Part shown: in pieces, positions 38,385 to 54,347 of the stretch | How positions within the stretch are numbered: position 1 is the first letter of the stretch | Layout of the letters: each line of letters starts with the position of its first letter | From: Onchocerca volvulus | Taxonomy: Eukaryota; Nematoda; Chromadorea; Rhabditida; Onchocercidae | NCBI GenBank assembly: GCA_000499405.2 | Contig: HG738137.1 | Location: forward strand, 27,649,756 to 27,713,755 | Reading direction: 5' to 3' | DNA: 64,000 bases | Notes under the pieces: generated by a model | Seen by the model: the letters and a program-made list of their open reading frames with translations, nothing else | What the model was told of the DNA's origin: nothing | Database searches by the model: none | Program-made: the position numbers and the translations under genes

Positions 38385-39779
38385 GCAAAAGGCAATTAAT
38401 ATCATCATCATCATCTTCATCATAATCGAAATGATCATTTGTGTGTCATTTGAGCAATTTCGATGACAAATTAGCAAAGATAGCCGAAAAGGACACGCAA
38501 ATCAAATTAGTATTTTATTGCTTTCGCGGTGTTGATAATCGAAAAAGCATTACATAAGTATATATATATGTGTGTATATATTGTATATAATATAGATATA
38601 TGTAGCAAACGATATGCCAAACAGCTTAATTAAATGAGCCTAGGCTGTTGGCTAAAATGGAGAACGATGCTTTTTGCTATTCTTCCACTCAGCAGATAAT
38701 TGTCAAATTTATTCATTCCATAGTTTTCTTTCCCTTCCATCCTTCAAAAATCCATTATCCCAGAAGAAGATTTTTTTGAAAAATATGATGACGATCGTAA
38801 TCCAACCACCACCACCACACCAATATCATTATCCCATCAAAATCCGCCTTTTTTTTTTTTCGTTCTTTCCTTCCTTCTACAGTAGGAAAGTGAAAAAAAT
38901 GCGAATTTATTTATTCATTTTACTTTTTTTTTGCTCATCAACAAAGCAATTTAGATAAAAAAAAAAAAAAAAATAATCAGATTGCATTTATAGGTAGAGA
39001 TGTGAAATAGCTACCGCTATGATATTAAAATTGTATTTTGTTAAAATAAATGAAATGCAAAAAATAGCCAATTAAGCAAAATTATATTTCGTAACAGAGT
39101 ATGAACTTTTTTTTCTTTTGATGGTTTTTCTAAATTTGTCCAAAAAATTATTTCACCGAAAGTCCATTAGTGAAAAAAAAAAAAAACCAGAGATATTGCA
39201 TATCAGGTAAAATGATCTGAAGGATTCGCGTAATATTTATCGATGTTTTTGTTTTAATTCGAATTAAAAAAATGAAAATATCGAAATGAATTTCTAATAT
39301 TCAACTGAACTTTTTGAATATTAAATAGTTTGGCTTGTTCAGACAACTAAAAAAAAGAAAAATTAATTTTTTGTGAACATCTGGAGAGAAAATTTTATGA
39401 TTTCAAATGAAGCGTAAATGACCTTGGCTAAACCTTTTCAAATAATTCACTCTCTCAAAAAGGCTCAAAAAAAAAGTTCATTTCAACTTTTCCAATCAAT
39501 TTGTAGTATCAATTAGAGGTCATTAATATTGATTGGATCATTCAAAGGCCACAGATGGCTTAGTTCTATAGCGATGAATAACAATAACAATAGCATTGAT
39601 ATATTATTATTTTCCAGTGTAATGTCGATTGGCTCGATGACCACTTGAAGATGCATCGATGCAGAAGAATGTATCGAAAAGAAATTAAATACCGAAAATA
39701 TAATCATCACTGATTTAGCTAATGCTTATTAATCTTAATTTTAATCCTAGTTATTATCATCATAATCCCTTTCATCATC

Positions 39780-40420
39780 ATTACTCCTAAACATGTCGTA
39801 ATTATTTGTAATCATTGTCACCATTTTCATAATCATTATTCTTGAATGTATCATTTTCATTGTCATCATCTCTTTCAATATAATTTTTCTTGAATATATC
39901 GTAATCATTCGTAATCATTATCATCATTATCATTTTCACTATCATTGTTCTTGAATGTATCATAGTCATTCTTGCAATTATCGTAATCATTTGTAATCAA
40001 TATGATTATCTGCTTCGCTATCATTATTCTTGAACATATCGTAGTCATTGTTATCATTTCTTTTATTATTATTACTCTTGCAAGTATCGTAATCACTTGT
40101 AAAATCATTATCATCATCTTCATAATTATTATTGTTGAATACAGCATGTCATGATCATCATCCATTTCATTATCACTATTCTTGAATTTATCACAATAAT
40201 TCCTAATCATTATATGATAACTCATTATCATTATCTTTGAAGGTGTTATGATTATTTGTAATTATTTTTTTCACTATCATTATTTTTCAACGTATTGTAA
40301 TTAATCGCAATTATTATCATCAGTTCCTTGACTATTCCTTATTCTTAAATGTATCATACCCATTATTAGCATTTCTTTCATCATTATTATTTTTGAACAT
40401 ATCGTTTACAATATTTGTAA
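39780..40420. repeat. Degenerate ~50 bp-period minisatellite
   Basis: The words TTCTTGAATGTATC, TTCTTGAACATATCG and similar recur roughly every 50 bp (for example near 39839, 39889, 39950, 40029, 40075, 40131, 40181, 40341 and 40390). They are interleaved with ATCATT/TCATTATCATC runs. About a dozen degenerate copies are visible. A long minus-strand frame through it, rich in Asn, Asp, Met and Ile, is a by-product of the repeat. Confidence 0.75.
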
Positions 40421-40585
40421 TGAAAATTAGATTGAAATTCAAGATCTTACTACTTCAATCTCGAATCTAAGTCCAAGAAGAAGGATGATGATAATTTTCC
40501 TTATTCTTTCCATCCATCTGTTATCATTGTAACTGTTGCTATCGAGTTATTTAGACATATATTATAAACTTATTTAACAAAAACT

Positions 40586-40831
40586 ATGAATATCGACGAT
40601 AAAGCAGTTTTAAAAATTTATAAACCAACAAAAACTGCAACCCAATCTGGTTTGGGTAACACACGTTTCTGGTATCTAAATATTAAGCCAGATTCCTATT
40701 ATATCGTTTATCGTCATTATTGTTCTAATACAATTATAGCAATTCTCATTGTTGAAAGCAAATTTATTTCGAAATATTTTGCGAATATTTGCTTGATTGC
40801 ACGATTTCTGCTTGTATTCACGTCTTATTGA
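40586..40831 (+). pseudogene. Fragment resembling bacterial-type NDUFS4 / ETC complex I subunit, possible Wolbachia transfer
   Basis: This 81-codon frame begins with a stretch unlike anything nearby: residues 8-30 contain LKIYKPTKTATQSGLGNTRF followed by WYL. This matches the start of the NDUFS4-like family (YKP-x-K-x-A-x-QSG, NT, then W), whose small bacterial version occurs in Rickettsiales including Wolbachia. After about residue 35 the expected conserved part (the MGW block and what follows) is missing and the sequence becomes AT-rich and unrecognisable. It is therefore probably a truncated, non-functional insertion. No acceptor or donor links it to a neighbouring gene. Alternatives are a decayed retrocopy of the host mitochondrial NDUFS4 gene, or chance. 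The family match is seen in sequence; Wolbachia origin is inference. Confidence 0.45.
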
Positions 40832-41212
40832 TATATTAAACATCTATATATTAAATTTTTTAAATTGAATTGAATGTTATATGAATTTTATCCGATTTTT
40901 TTATCATTACCGTATATGTCACGTTCATAAACATTTTGTTACATTGTCAACACGTCGACTTAATATCATCATTATTATCATTCATAATCGGCAATGATTA
41001 TTATCTGAAGAGAGAGGAGAAATGTGGATAAAAGTGGCTCAATCAACAGGACTTTAACATGCGATACATGAAGACCTCCCTGGAGAATGCTCTTTTGTGC
41101 CATTTCAATTAACTTCTTTCTTGATTAATTATCGGAATTCTCGGATGAATTGCTGCGATTGACAACGAGAAGAACGAGACATGCACCTAACATGCAATAT
41201 TATGTTCAATAA

Positions 41213-41690
41213 TTCAACTCACATATCATTATTTAAATAGGGAAATGAAAAATATATTTGTTGATAACGATTATTATAGTGATAATGATTATTATAGTGA
41301 TTAAACAATGTTAATGTTTATTATATTGATCAAATAGTGATGATGATTGTTATAAGGACCAAGAAGTGATAATGATTAATATATTGAATAAATAGTGACA
41401 ATGATCATTATAGTGATTAAATAGTGGTAATTGATAAAGGAACGTACAATAGAAATAATTATCAAAATTTTTTTTTTTTTTTAGGAACTTATATATCAAC
41501 TCATATATCATTGTTTAAGCAGAGAAATGAAAGATATTTTATTGCTAACAATTACTGCAGTGATTAAATAGCGAGAACGATTATTACAGTGATTAAGTAA
41601 TGACGATGATTACTATATTGATTAAATAGTGATAGAGATAAGGGAAGCATGTAGAAAAAAAAGATAAATAACAGCATTTTTTTTTTTTTA
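41213..41690. repeat. ~283 bp-period duplicated block of GTGATTAAATA-type repeats
   Basis: The segment from 41213 (TTCAACTCACATATCATT) recurs at 41497 (TCAACTCATATATCATTG). Each copy is followed by GAAATGAAA, then several short GTGATTAAATAGTGATAATGA-like units, then AAGGGA/AAGGAACGTA and a poly-T run. It is a two-level structure: a short unit inside a longer duplicated unit. Confidence 0.7.
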
Positions 41691-44312
41691 CATTTACATA
41701 AAGTTAAAATAATTTTTTCTTTTTATAATAATTCAAATTATCACTATTCCTATTGCAACGATTAACTATAAGCTATGCAAAAAATTTAAAAAAAGAAAGA
41801 CATGTTTAACATTCAAAGAAATTCAACACGTGATTGCATAACTTTCACGTAATTTTTACGTGATTTTTACGGCGAAAGAAATTTCTGAAAAACAGTAAAT
41901 TTGTGAATAATTGCAGTAATATTATAGTCAATCTTTCAGAATCATACGAGAAATAACGATTGATATAACAAAAATATTTCAATTTATTGTTGAAAATTTT
42001 GCTAATGCAGAATTTTGAAGTTATTTTAACTTTTGATGACAACTGCAAAATTTTAATTTCATTTCAAGTCTAATTTCAATGATTTTGAGTCTAATATATA
42101 TATTTAATCCAAAAAATTCCTCCTCGTTCATCAATAAATAAAGAAACAGAAAAATACATTAAGAAACTCCAGTATTTGAAAATTTGTCAAAGTTTCAGTT
42201 TTTTCAAGAAGTCAAGAATTTTTTGTCAGATAAAAGTGATTAAAAATTCATCTTTATCATTCAATCTACAGTAAAGTTTGAAATTTTCGCAGAACTTCAC
42301 AGAATTCTTCTGAAATTTCGAAATAGTTCACTTTTTTTTTTTTTTTTGCATTCAGCAGCACAGCGACAAGAATCCTTTGTTTCGATTCGCAAAATTATTA
42401 TGCAATTCGCAAATTCAAACTCATCCAATAATTATTATTTTTGTCCAAGAATTATTCCCATTATTTTATGTCAGTTTAAAATTATTTATTTAACAGATTA
42501 TTCAAAGAAGGATAAATCAAAAAAAAAAAGAAGAAAAGAAAAAAAAATTGAAAAAATGAAAATTTGAACGTAAAAATCAAATTTGCACGTTGAATTATTT
42601 TTATAATTCTGAAAAACTCATTTCTTAAATGTCCGTCAAATGATAGCTCACTTGCATTTACATTAATTTCATGTAATTTCAATTTGCTAGTACGAATGAC
42701 TAATTCTTCGAGAGATGGCATTTTAATCCGAACTACTTTTTCGAGAAAGCAGTTAATCAAGAAATCTGTCACTTTCGGCAAATTAATGCAAAAATGATGA
42801 TTATATTTACTAATTTTCCTCCTTCAAATGAAAGATTCTTTTAATATCCAAGCTCAAATGCAAATTATCTAAAATAGTTGTAGAAAGAATAAATTCCAGT
42901 AAATTTTAAGGTTGGAATTCTGAAGAGCTCAAAAATTCATATAAATTCATCCTAATAATCATTATTTTCTTGCTGTCTTTGCAATTAAGACTAATTATCG
43001 GACAAATTTCAAATTTTCAGCTGTAAAACTTGAAATTCTTGCGAAATCATTTTTATATTTCGAAGAATTTATTAACTTTATTTAAAAATGCTAGGAAAAG
43101 AGGAAAAAATTTGAAATAAAAATGATAAAATTAATGAGAAGCGTATATTTTGTGGAAATTAAATTCAAAGAATTCATGGAATTTTATGAAAAATTTCTAC
43201 TTTTCGAACATTATCAAATATAAAATATGCTCTTCTATCGTTCAAATTTATTTTCAAATTTGACTTTTTCGAGCACAAAACAAATTTCTCTATCATTAGA
43301 GCCAAAAAAATTGAATTTCATAAATTTGAATGATTTATATTCCAGATAATATCTTTAGAAAATCATTAATTCATTTCATTTTTACTTTTTTTTCCCCGAA
43401 ATTTACCTGCACCTAAAATTTAGTTTTTTTTTTGATTCTTTATTCATTTCAATCGTTTTTTCCATCGTCGTCAATGTCAAGGACATTAAACTAATGGAAA
43501 TGGTGGATTTTTGGACGAAAGAAAGGAATTACTCGATTAAGATTGACCTAATTAATTAATGACAAATGAGTAATTTTCGGTCAATTGAAAATGAACTAAG
43601 CCCTCATTTTGCTTGATTGATACCGCCCAAAAATGGCAAAATTCATTTTGCATGAATTCCTTATATGAAATTAACTCCTGCCTGTCTTATTCAGATTTTA
43701 GTTTCCCGAGAAAGTATAAAATTTTACCTGATAAATTCTACTTAATTCCAATGTAATATTTCATTATCAGAGAATGTTAGAACTAAGGAGAAGACGAAGA
43801 CATTTGTTGGATTAGATATGAAAAAAAAGTCTAATATTTCATGAAATCTTGATTTTAAACCGGAATCAGTTTGAAATTGAATTTATTTGAAAAAAAAAAA
43901 AAGAAAAATCAGTTGAAATAATCCAAGCTATGATATTAAAGCGGAAAATACAAAGTCAATAGGAAAATTAAGCAATTTTGATGGAAATCTTGAGTTTAAG
44001 GATAGCAAGATATAAATAAATTTTCTTCCTCATAATTATTAGAATTTCGAATATCAACTTATCAAAAATATGACTTGAAATACACCAAGCATTATAGCAA
44101 AATCGATTATGTTAAATAATATTTAAGTAATGAATTAATAATGCATTAAAAAATAGCTCATTTCATTTAAATCAAGCAAATTTTTCAATCAAATTTCATT
44201 CATCTTTCTTTCGTTTTAATTTTCAATTTCGATATTATACTAATTTCTGGTATTATTTTTAAAAATGATTGAAATACAAATTTTTAATTTCCAATTTTTT
44301 TAAGCTATCACA

Positions 44313-45923
44313 ATGCATAATGATGATTTCTTTCGTTTCGTTGCAATTGGAAGTGCTATAATGAGTACTGTAACAATTGTTTCGATCATTTTTTTTATTC
44401 CAATATTTATGGCTAAAATTGAGAAGGAAACAACAGGGACACAATTGTTGGCCAGGAAATTCCAAGTTAGTTCCTCCCGCATTTTAGAAAAATAAACAGT
44501 CATAGTGATAAAAGATAGGATATATCGATTGGCATATTTTTGCAGACTTAATTTAAATTTCTTTTCTTTGCAATAGATTGTTATTTATGATAATTTGCCA
44601 GTTAAATTGGCATTTAATTTTAATTTAATTAATTTAAATTCAATTTAACCATTTAAATTGATTATCATTTGATTAATGATTACTTAGTCGAAATTAGGAA
44701 AGAACGCATGAAATATGGATCACCCTGAGGAATATTAATGCACCGAAATTTTCTAAGAAATTCTCGCACTATCGATCCATTCGATCATTTTTGGATGGTG
44801 GAATATGTCGAGGTTTTTTTTTTTTTTTTTCATGTAAAGCTATCATTTAAAAAATTATTAAATTGTTGTCTTATGAAGCATATAATATTTAGGATGCTAT
44901 TCATTGGCATGTCCATATGGACCACCTGGACCACCAGGTCCTTCCGGATCGGATGGTATTCCTGGTGAAGCAGGAAAACAGGGAAGACCAGGCACAGACG
45001 GTTATGATCTACAACTGGGACCGGAACCTGAACTTCCATGCGTTATTTGTCCTGCTGGACCACCGGGACAACGGTAATCAAATTTTTCATGTTCCTAAAA
45101 AATTTCAATTCGTCTTTCGATTGACAGTTAAAATACCAAGTTTACCATCTCACTACAGCGGTCCACAAGGTGAACGAGGACGAAGAGGTGAGCCAGGATC
45201 AAAAGGTGAAGTTGGAGAATACGGAAAGCCTGGCATACAAGGTGAATCTGGAAAGATGGGAAGTAAAGGAATGCGTGGGAAGAAGGGGTCACGAGGACTT
45301 CCTGGACCAATGGGCGATTCGATTATTGCAGGTTCGAAAACTTATATTATCAATTTTAATAATCGGTCAAAAATTCATTCGCTCATGAAATATACCCTTT
45401 AGGTACCGGAATTAAAGGTCCAAAAGGACCAGTAGGCATGATGGGTCCCAAAGGTCCGATAGGTGTGCCGGGAAAACCTTCAAAAGTGCCTGGTAGACCT
45501 GGTAACCCAGGTAGTCCTGGTCGCATTGGTTCATACGGCAATAAAGGACGTAGAGGAGACGAAGGAGCATGGGGACCACCCGGTGAACCAGGTAAATCAA
45601 TTATCAATCATTGGAATATCACATTACCGATTTCTCTCTGTCATTCAGTCTCTTTAGTAATTAATACAAACTCTGAATTGTCTAAATTTGATTTCGATTC
45701 AACTGATTTCAAATTATCAACTTATAATTGAATAAAATAAATTCATTTCCTACATTTATTAATGCTAATTTCAGGTATTCCTGCGCAATACTGTACATCA
45801 GATTGTGGAATTTCCAAGATCTACGATTCTGCACTTAATGTTGAGCAAGAAAAAGCCTCATTTGATAAATATAGTGATAGAAAACCATTTATATCAGATA
45901 ACTGGCCTGAAGCATGGATTTAA
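44313..45923 (+). CDS. Nematode cuticle collagen
   Basis: A secreted structural collagen of the nematode exoskeleton. Six exons join in phase to 319 residues: 44313-44465, 44698-44812, 44893-45073, 45159-45331, 45403-45591 and 45775-45923. The N-terminus ([18 protein letters not shown], then a hydrophobic segment to about residue 35) is the cuticle-collagen N-terminal domain with its signal anchor. Cysteine clusters flank the Gly-X-Y blocks in the usual way: [31 protein letters not shown] and, at the C-terminus, YCTSDCG. Three Gly-X-Y blocks are separated by short interruptions. The tail after the last cysteines is about 40 residues, ending WPEAWI. The acidic GPEPELPC linker resembles that of several C. 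elegans collagens, but no single orthologue can be named. A clear RxxR processing site is not obvious; [10 protein letters not shown] is the basic candidate. Confidence 0.93.
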
Positions 45924-48133
45924 CTTGTTGCAATTATAATTAAAATTCAAAGAAAAAAAAAACTTCATTTAGCATAAAACTCTATTTCCTACATAGTTTT
46001 AATGATTTATATAACCACGATGATACAAATTCAACAAAGTTATTCTATCCTCATGTTTCGTATTCGTAATGATTGGCTAAAATTATTAATCAATTTTTCC
46101 ATACAATTTCATTTAAAATGAAACTATTTATGATAAAGAATTTCATTTATTGTTGCATGCAAATCTCTAAATATTTTCTTACTACAATACATGTAATGCA
46201 GGAATTACCAATGAAATCTGTTATAAAAAGCAAAACTTTCATTCAACTTATTCAAGTATTAAAACCTTTTACCGTTGAGAGTTATTTTTTCACTCCTCAC
46301 TTTGCCTTTCATAATCCACATTTATCAATTGTGTTACACTTCTTAACTGTAAATTTTAATATTATGCTTTTAACAAATCTGAAATACAAAATCAATTTTC
46401 TTCTAAAAAATTTTCAATATGCTTATACGTAAAAAGTTGCGAAAAAAAAAAAACAAAATATTATGATAAAAATTTCTTACAAAGCAATCGGAAAGAATTA
46501 AATATCAAACAATAATCACATCATTAAAAGAAATTGGAAAGAAAGTTTCAGAAAAGATTGAAAAAATATACAATTCGAAAGCCATCCTTAAAGAAATTAC
46601 TGGGCAGTTAGGCTTAGAAATTGAAAAAGAAAGTTCCAGAAAAGATTTATGAAATTTATATTTGTTACTAAAATTTTCGTTCTCTTATACAGCACAAAAT
46701 AGTTCTAAGATTTTATAAATCGGATAACCTTGAAAGACTTACGACAAATCAAATCTTGAACAAGTATCTGGAACTTATAATTCCCATCTTTCTATACAAA
46801 TATCTGGAAATCAACATAACAGGTCGAATTTGCATTTCATGCATACCAATTATTCGTTAATTTATTTCGATGAAATGACGTGATTTTTATTCTAAACATA
46901 ATTAAAACAAGATAGCTGAGAAAGCTCAATTATCTCGCTCTAATTATATTTGGAGTAAAGATCACATCGAGAGAATTAAGATTCAAAAAACCAGAGGAAA
47001 TTGTTTAATTGATGTGATGAAAGTGATCTACAAAAGATGAAAAATAATATAGTCAAAGACAAATAGAAATGGAAGACATACAGACCGAAAGATGTAAAAT
47101 ATAAAGAAAGAATTGAATACAATATATTCATATATTACAATTAATTTCAAAAATGAAAAAGAAAAAATCAAAAATACATTTAAAGATTAATTGATGATAA
47201 AAAAGACAGAACAAAATATGTTTCATTTCTAATAGAACGAAAATTCAGAAAATGAAAGAATTTACAAATGTGTTTGCAACAAAAGATGCAAGTGAAGACA
47301 ACATACAAATCTCACAAAAGATAGTGAACTGTATAATTTTTTTTTTAGTAAACAAACTTTTACTAATATTTCATGAAGAGTTTAACTCTATAGTTCAATA
47401 TAAAAATTATATCTTATATTTTTTAAAAGCATTCTATATGATCCATTGTTAAAGACTTTCAAATCTAAAAATCAGAATTTCATAGTTTAACAAACATTTT
47501 TAATTTTTACTCCAATTTAAATTTGGAATTAACTAAGATGAGGAATCAGAAGTTTTGAAATAAGCAAATTTACTGGAGAAAAGTCAGTTTTATATCTCTA
47601 CTTCTACTTCTCTCTGCCAACTTCTCAGCACATAGAATGCTAAAACATTCAAAGGAAGAATTATAATGATGGCCATATAAAAAATAAAAGTAACAATATA
47701 ATAACATGCTTTGTTTCAAAGTTGGTAGTTCTAAGAAAGAGATAAATTAATTTAAAAGAAAAAAATAACCAAAATTTGAACTGATTGTTTATTAAATCAC
47801 TTAATTTTCTAAACTCATATGAAAAAATATCAAGATTGTTTTCAATATTCCATCTTCCTGTCAGGTCTCAACTCCAATTAAATAAACATACGTGTCTATT
47901 AAGAATCAATGAATAAAAATCAGTAGTACTGAACTTTCAGCTAATAATAAATAGAAAAAACATATCATTATTTTACAATATTTTTGACGACAGAATATGA
48001 AACTATAAAATAAGGACAAAATAAGAAATTAAGGAACAATAAACCTGGAACATTACGATAAGACCAAAAAGTAAAATACTTACTGAGAATAAATGCCATG
48101 ATATCCAATTTAAAAGCAAGTAAAGAAATCTTA
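45924..48133. other. Convergent intergenic region between collagen and MST kinase
   Basis: No supported exon is seen. It carries the collagen 3' UTR and the kinase 3' UTR. Open frames here (for example around 46073-46432) are AT-driven, lack splice context and match nothing. Confidence 0.6.
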
Positions 48134-52131
<3,998 letters not shown>

Positions 52132-52448
52132 CACTATACTGTACTGCAATTTTCATCAATTTTCTTAATGCAGTTGGACTGCTTTGAAGAATTTATTGCT
52201 TGAATTACTGTAACAAACAAAATTACTGTAATCATCAAAGAAATAATTTTATTCATTGCAAATGATCTTACAATTGTTCCGTAAAGAATTAATGCTTCAT
52301 AACGGTAGAAACATAGAAATGATACTACATTTTACATTAATAATACATTTTAAACGATGAAATTTCTACAACAATGCTCAACTTATTCAAAAAAATTGTA
52401 AATCCGAAAACCATGGACAATCTTAGTTCCAATTAACAAACTGTATAA

Positions 52449-52501
52449 GGAAGGAGAGAGAGAGAGGGAGGGAAAGAGGGAGAGAGAGAGGGAGAGAGAG
52501 G
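52449..52501. repeat. (AG)n-rich low-complexity tract
   Basis: Purine-only run of AG, GGAG and AAAG units; a shorter AG run follows at about 52620-52650. It lies upstream of the MST kinase start codon. Confidence 0.9.
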
Positions 52502-52767
52502 TCTGGTGAGAATTAAAGGTCAGCGATCGAACATATATATATAATTGAATCAATTCTGCTACAATAGTATCAGCAGGAATGTCAATAAGAATCGTTTCTC
52601 GCACAAGATAAATACCGAAAAAGAGAGGAATATAAGAGAGAGAGAGAGTTTGTATGGATCAAAGTATTATTCTTCTCTGTGTCTCAACATTGAGCAAGAA
52701 GAAAAAAAGCAATGATTTACCATCAAAAATAAATAATTTTTAAATTAAATCGTCTAGTATCTATCAT

Positions 52768-52849
52768 TTATCCATGATATTTCATCCTTTCTATCTTTAA
52801 TTTATTAATTATCCATTATATTTCATCCTTTCTATCTTTAATTTATTAA
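52768..52849. repeat. 41 bp tandem duplication
   Basis: 52768-52808 and 52809-52849 are adjacent copies with a single mismatch, each starting TTATCCAT and ending TCTTTAATTTATTAA. Confidence 0.9.
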
Positions 52850-53119
52850 ATTTCTTTTTTTTTCCTCTTTTATTTTTGTTACTGTTTCTTCAAACAGAAA
52901 GTTGGCAATCATAAACTATTTCATATTGGCATAAGGTGAAGAAAAAAGTAATAGTAAGAAAGAAGAAGACCGGTTTTTTCATATTTGCTTCGGAAAAGTG
53001 AAAATTGTTTATCTAACATTTTCATATTTTTACAACAACATACTATTACATCGATACGATTCATATCATATCATTGATGGTAGTAATATTAAAATTTAAA
53101 ATTAAACTTTTTTAACAAC

Positions 53120-53200
53120 AAAACATTCAAAATTTTAGTTTAATTAAGAATTTTTATAATAAAAACATCGAAATTCTAGTTTAATTAAAAATTTTATAAT
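53120..53200. repeat. 40-41 bp tandem duplication
   Basis: Adjacent copies 53120-53160 and 53161-53200 share AAAACAT, TAGTTTAATTAA and TTTTATAAT with several substitutions, so they are older than the copy pair at 52768. Confidence 0.75.
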
Positions 53201-53688
53201 AAAAAACTTTAATTACGCAAAATTGAATGACTTTTAAGTCATTATTTATGGCAAGTAAGATTTGTCGAAAATAGTTAAATGAAAGATTATATCTTAAAAA
53301 TTATGAAAGAAGAGAAATTCTACCATAATCTTAAAAATGACCTCTACAAAATGACCTTTAAAGACCTGAAATTAAGCAATATTACGAGCATCATTTATGG
53401 GATACACCTTGTTGCACTGAGTTCACTGGCCGTCCTACACACGGCTACTGAGTTACGTTAGGGAGTGGGTTTGCGTGCTGATAAATCGTGCATTTTGCGC
53501 GTGCGGCGTGCTGCGTGCTCTCGACTAGAGTGATATAATTATTCGAGGATTTTGCTTCATATCGCGTCTTATTTTCTCATTTTCATCACTAATCATTCAT
53601 AATTTCGAACTAAAATTTCTTCTAACCATAACAGGTTTTAATTTTTAGTGCCATTTTCGCTAAAACTTCTAAAACATCCAATACTCCC

Positions 53689-53742
53689 GTGCACGTACGC
53701 ACGTACGTACGTACACCTGTCATTCACGCATGCACGCACGTG
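53689..53742. repeat. ACGT/GCAC-rich alternating purine-pyrimidine tract
   Basis: Contains GCACGTACGCACGTACGTAC and later ACGCATGCACGCACGTG. It is strictly alternating over long stretches and far more CpG-rich than its surroundings. Such DNA can adopt a left-handed form, and it includes CACGTG E-box sites. Confidence 0.8.
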
Positions 53743-53927
53743 ATTCATTCTAACAGCTCGTTCTCTTTCCATAATTCAGTTTTCCTGCCCCTGGAAGTCT
53801 AATATTTTTTTTTATTAACAGAAAGTTAGAATTGAAATGTTGAATTATAAAAGAAAATAGATTCTTCGGAGTGCTAAAATATTGAACGTAAATTAAATTT
53901 CTTGTAAACATGGCTTGTTCCGTAAAA

Positions 53928-54347
53928 TTACACGTCAGTTAGTACCGGCCAAAGAAAAAATTGGAGAAAATTTAATGGATTTATAACATGTAACAAAGAT
54001 AGTTGAGTAACATCGAAGACATTTTCGATGTGTGGGCAAGAGTCGATTTCTTCTTCCAAGATGTCAATAAAGTTATGTTGAAGACAGTACTTCTATCTTT
54101 TCTGTATACCAACTCTATTATTCTGCCTAGCTATTTTTGTCATTCTCAGAAGTCTCTTTAAAAATCCTATAGATCGATGTGGTATTTTCTCACTTACATG
54201 CAATACATAATTTTTTGCTAGTTTTCTTAAATTCTGCATGATAGACATTTCTTTGTCTTGTTTATTTAAACTCTCAAGATAATGTGCTCTTTGCAACTTA
54301 TAGTTTAGAAATAAATCGTGAGAAAATTTATGTTTTACACTATGCAT
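53928..54347 (-). CDS. Possible small two-exon gene, family unknown
   Basis: A minus-strand frame from an ATG at 54347 gives a basic, polar, helix-prone peptide (MHSVKHKFSHDLFLNYKLQR, then LNKQDKEMSIMQNLRKLAKN). It can read unspliced to a TAG at 54093 (84 residues). Alternatively, a strong donor (GTAAGTGAG) near 54197 joins in phase to an acceptor near 54085, continuing YCLQHNFIDILEEEIDSC to a stop at 53928. The amino-acid composition is more protein-like than other AT-rich frames nearby, but no family is recognised and no homology can be checked here. Confidence 0.25.

Larger units (their letters stand above)
36331..44312. other. Gene-poor, repeat-rich intergenic region between fax-1 and the collagen
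   Basis: About 8 kb without a supported host gene. It is very AT-rich with frequent A or T homopolymers. It contains the (ATT)n tract near 38338, the minisatellite at 39780-40420, a bacterial-like fragment at 40586 and the duplicated block at 41213-41690. The stretch 42480-42780 has a 99-codon minus-strand frame with no recognisable family, which is not called as a gene. Confidence 0.6.

Noticed and set aside
39905..40231. 108-codon minus-strand frame rich in Asn, Asp, Met and Ile
   Set aside because: It is generated by the degenerate minisatellite and has no domain, splice context or family match.
42482..42781. 99-codon minus-strand frame (MPKVTDFLINCFLEK...)
   Set aside because: Partly protein-like, but ends in an A/T homopolymer, has no recognised family and no linked exon; not enough to call a gene.
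45383..45607. Minus-strand frame rich in Gly and Pro, looking like a second collagen
   Set aside because: It is the antisense of the Gly-X-Y coding exon; GGN/CCN codons give Gly/Pro on both strands. The plus-strand frame has the correct splice phases, N-domain and cysteine clusters.
53429..53445. 5 bp stem with 7 nt loop (GCCGT CCTACAC ACGGC) like a tRNA anticodon arm
   Set aside because: No T-loop consensus, D-arm or acceptor stem around it, and the base before the would-be anticodon is not T.
53279..53461. 60-codon plus-strand frame ending ALSSLAVLHTATELR
   Set aside because: No family match and no splice partners; the frame changes character where it enters the GC-rich patch.
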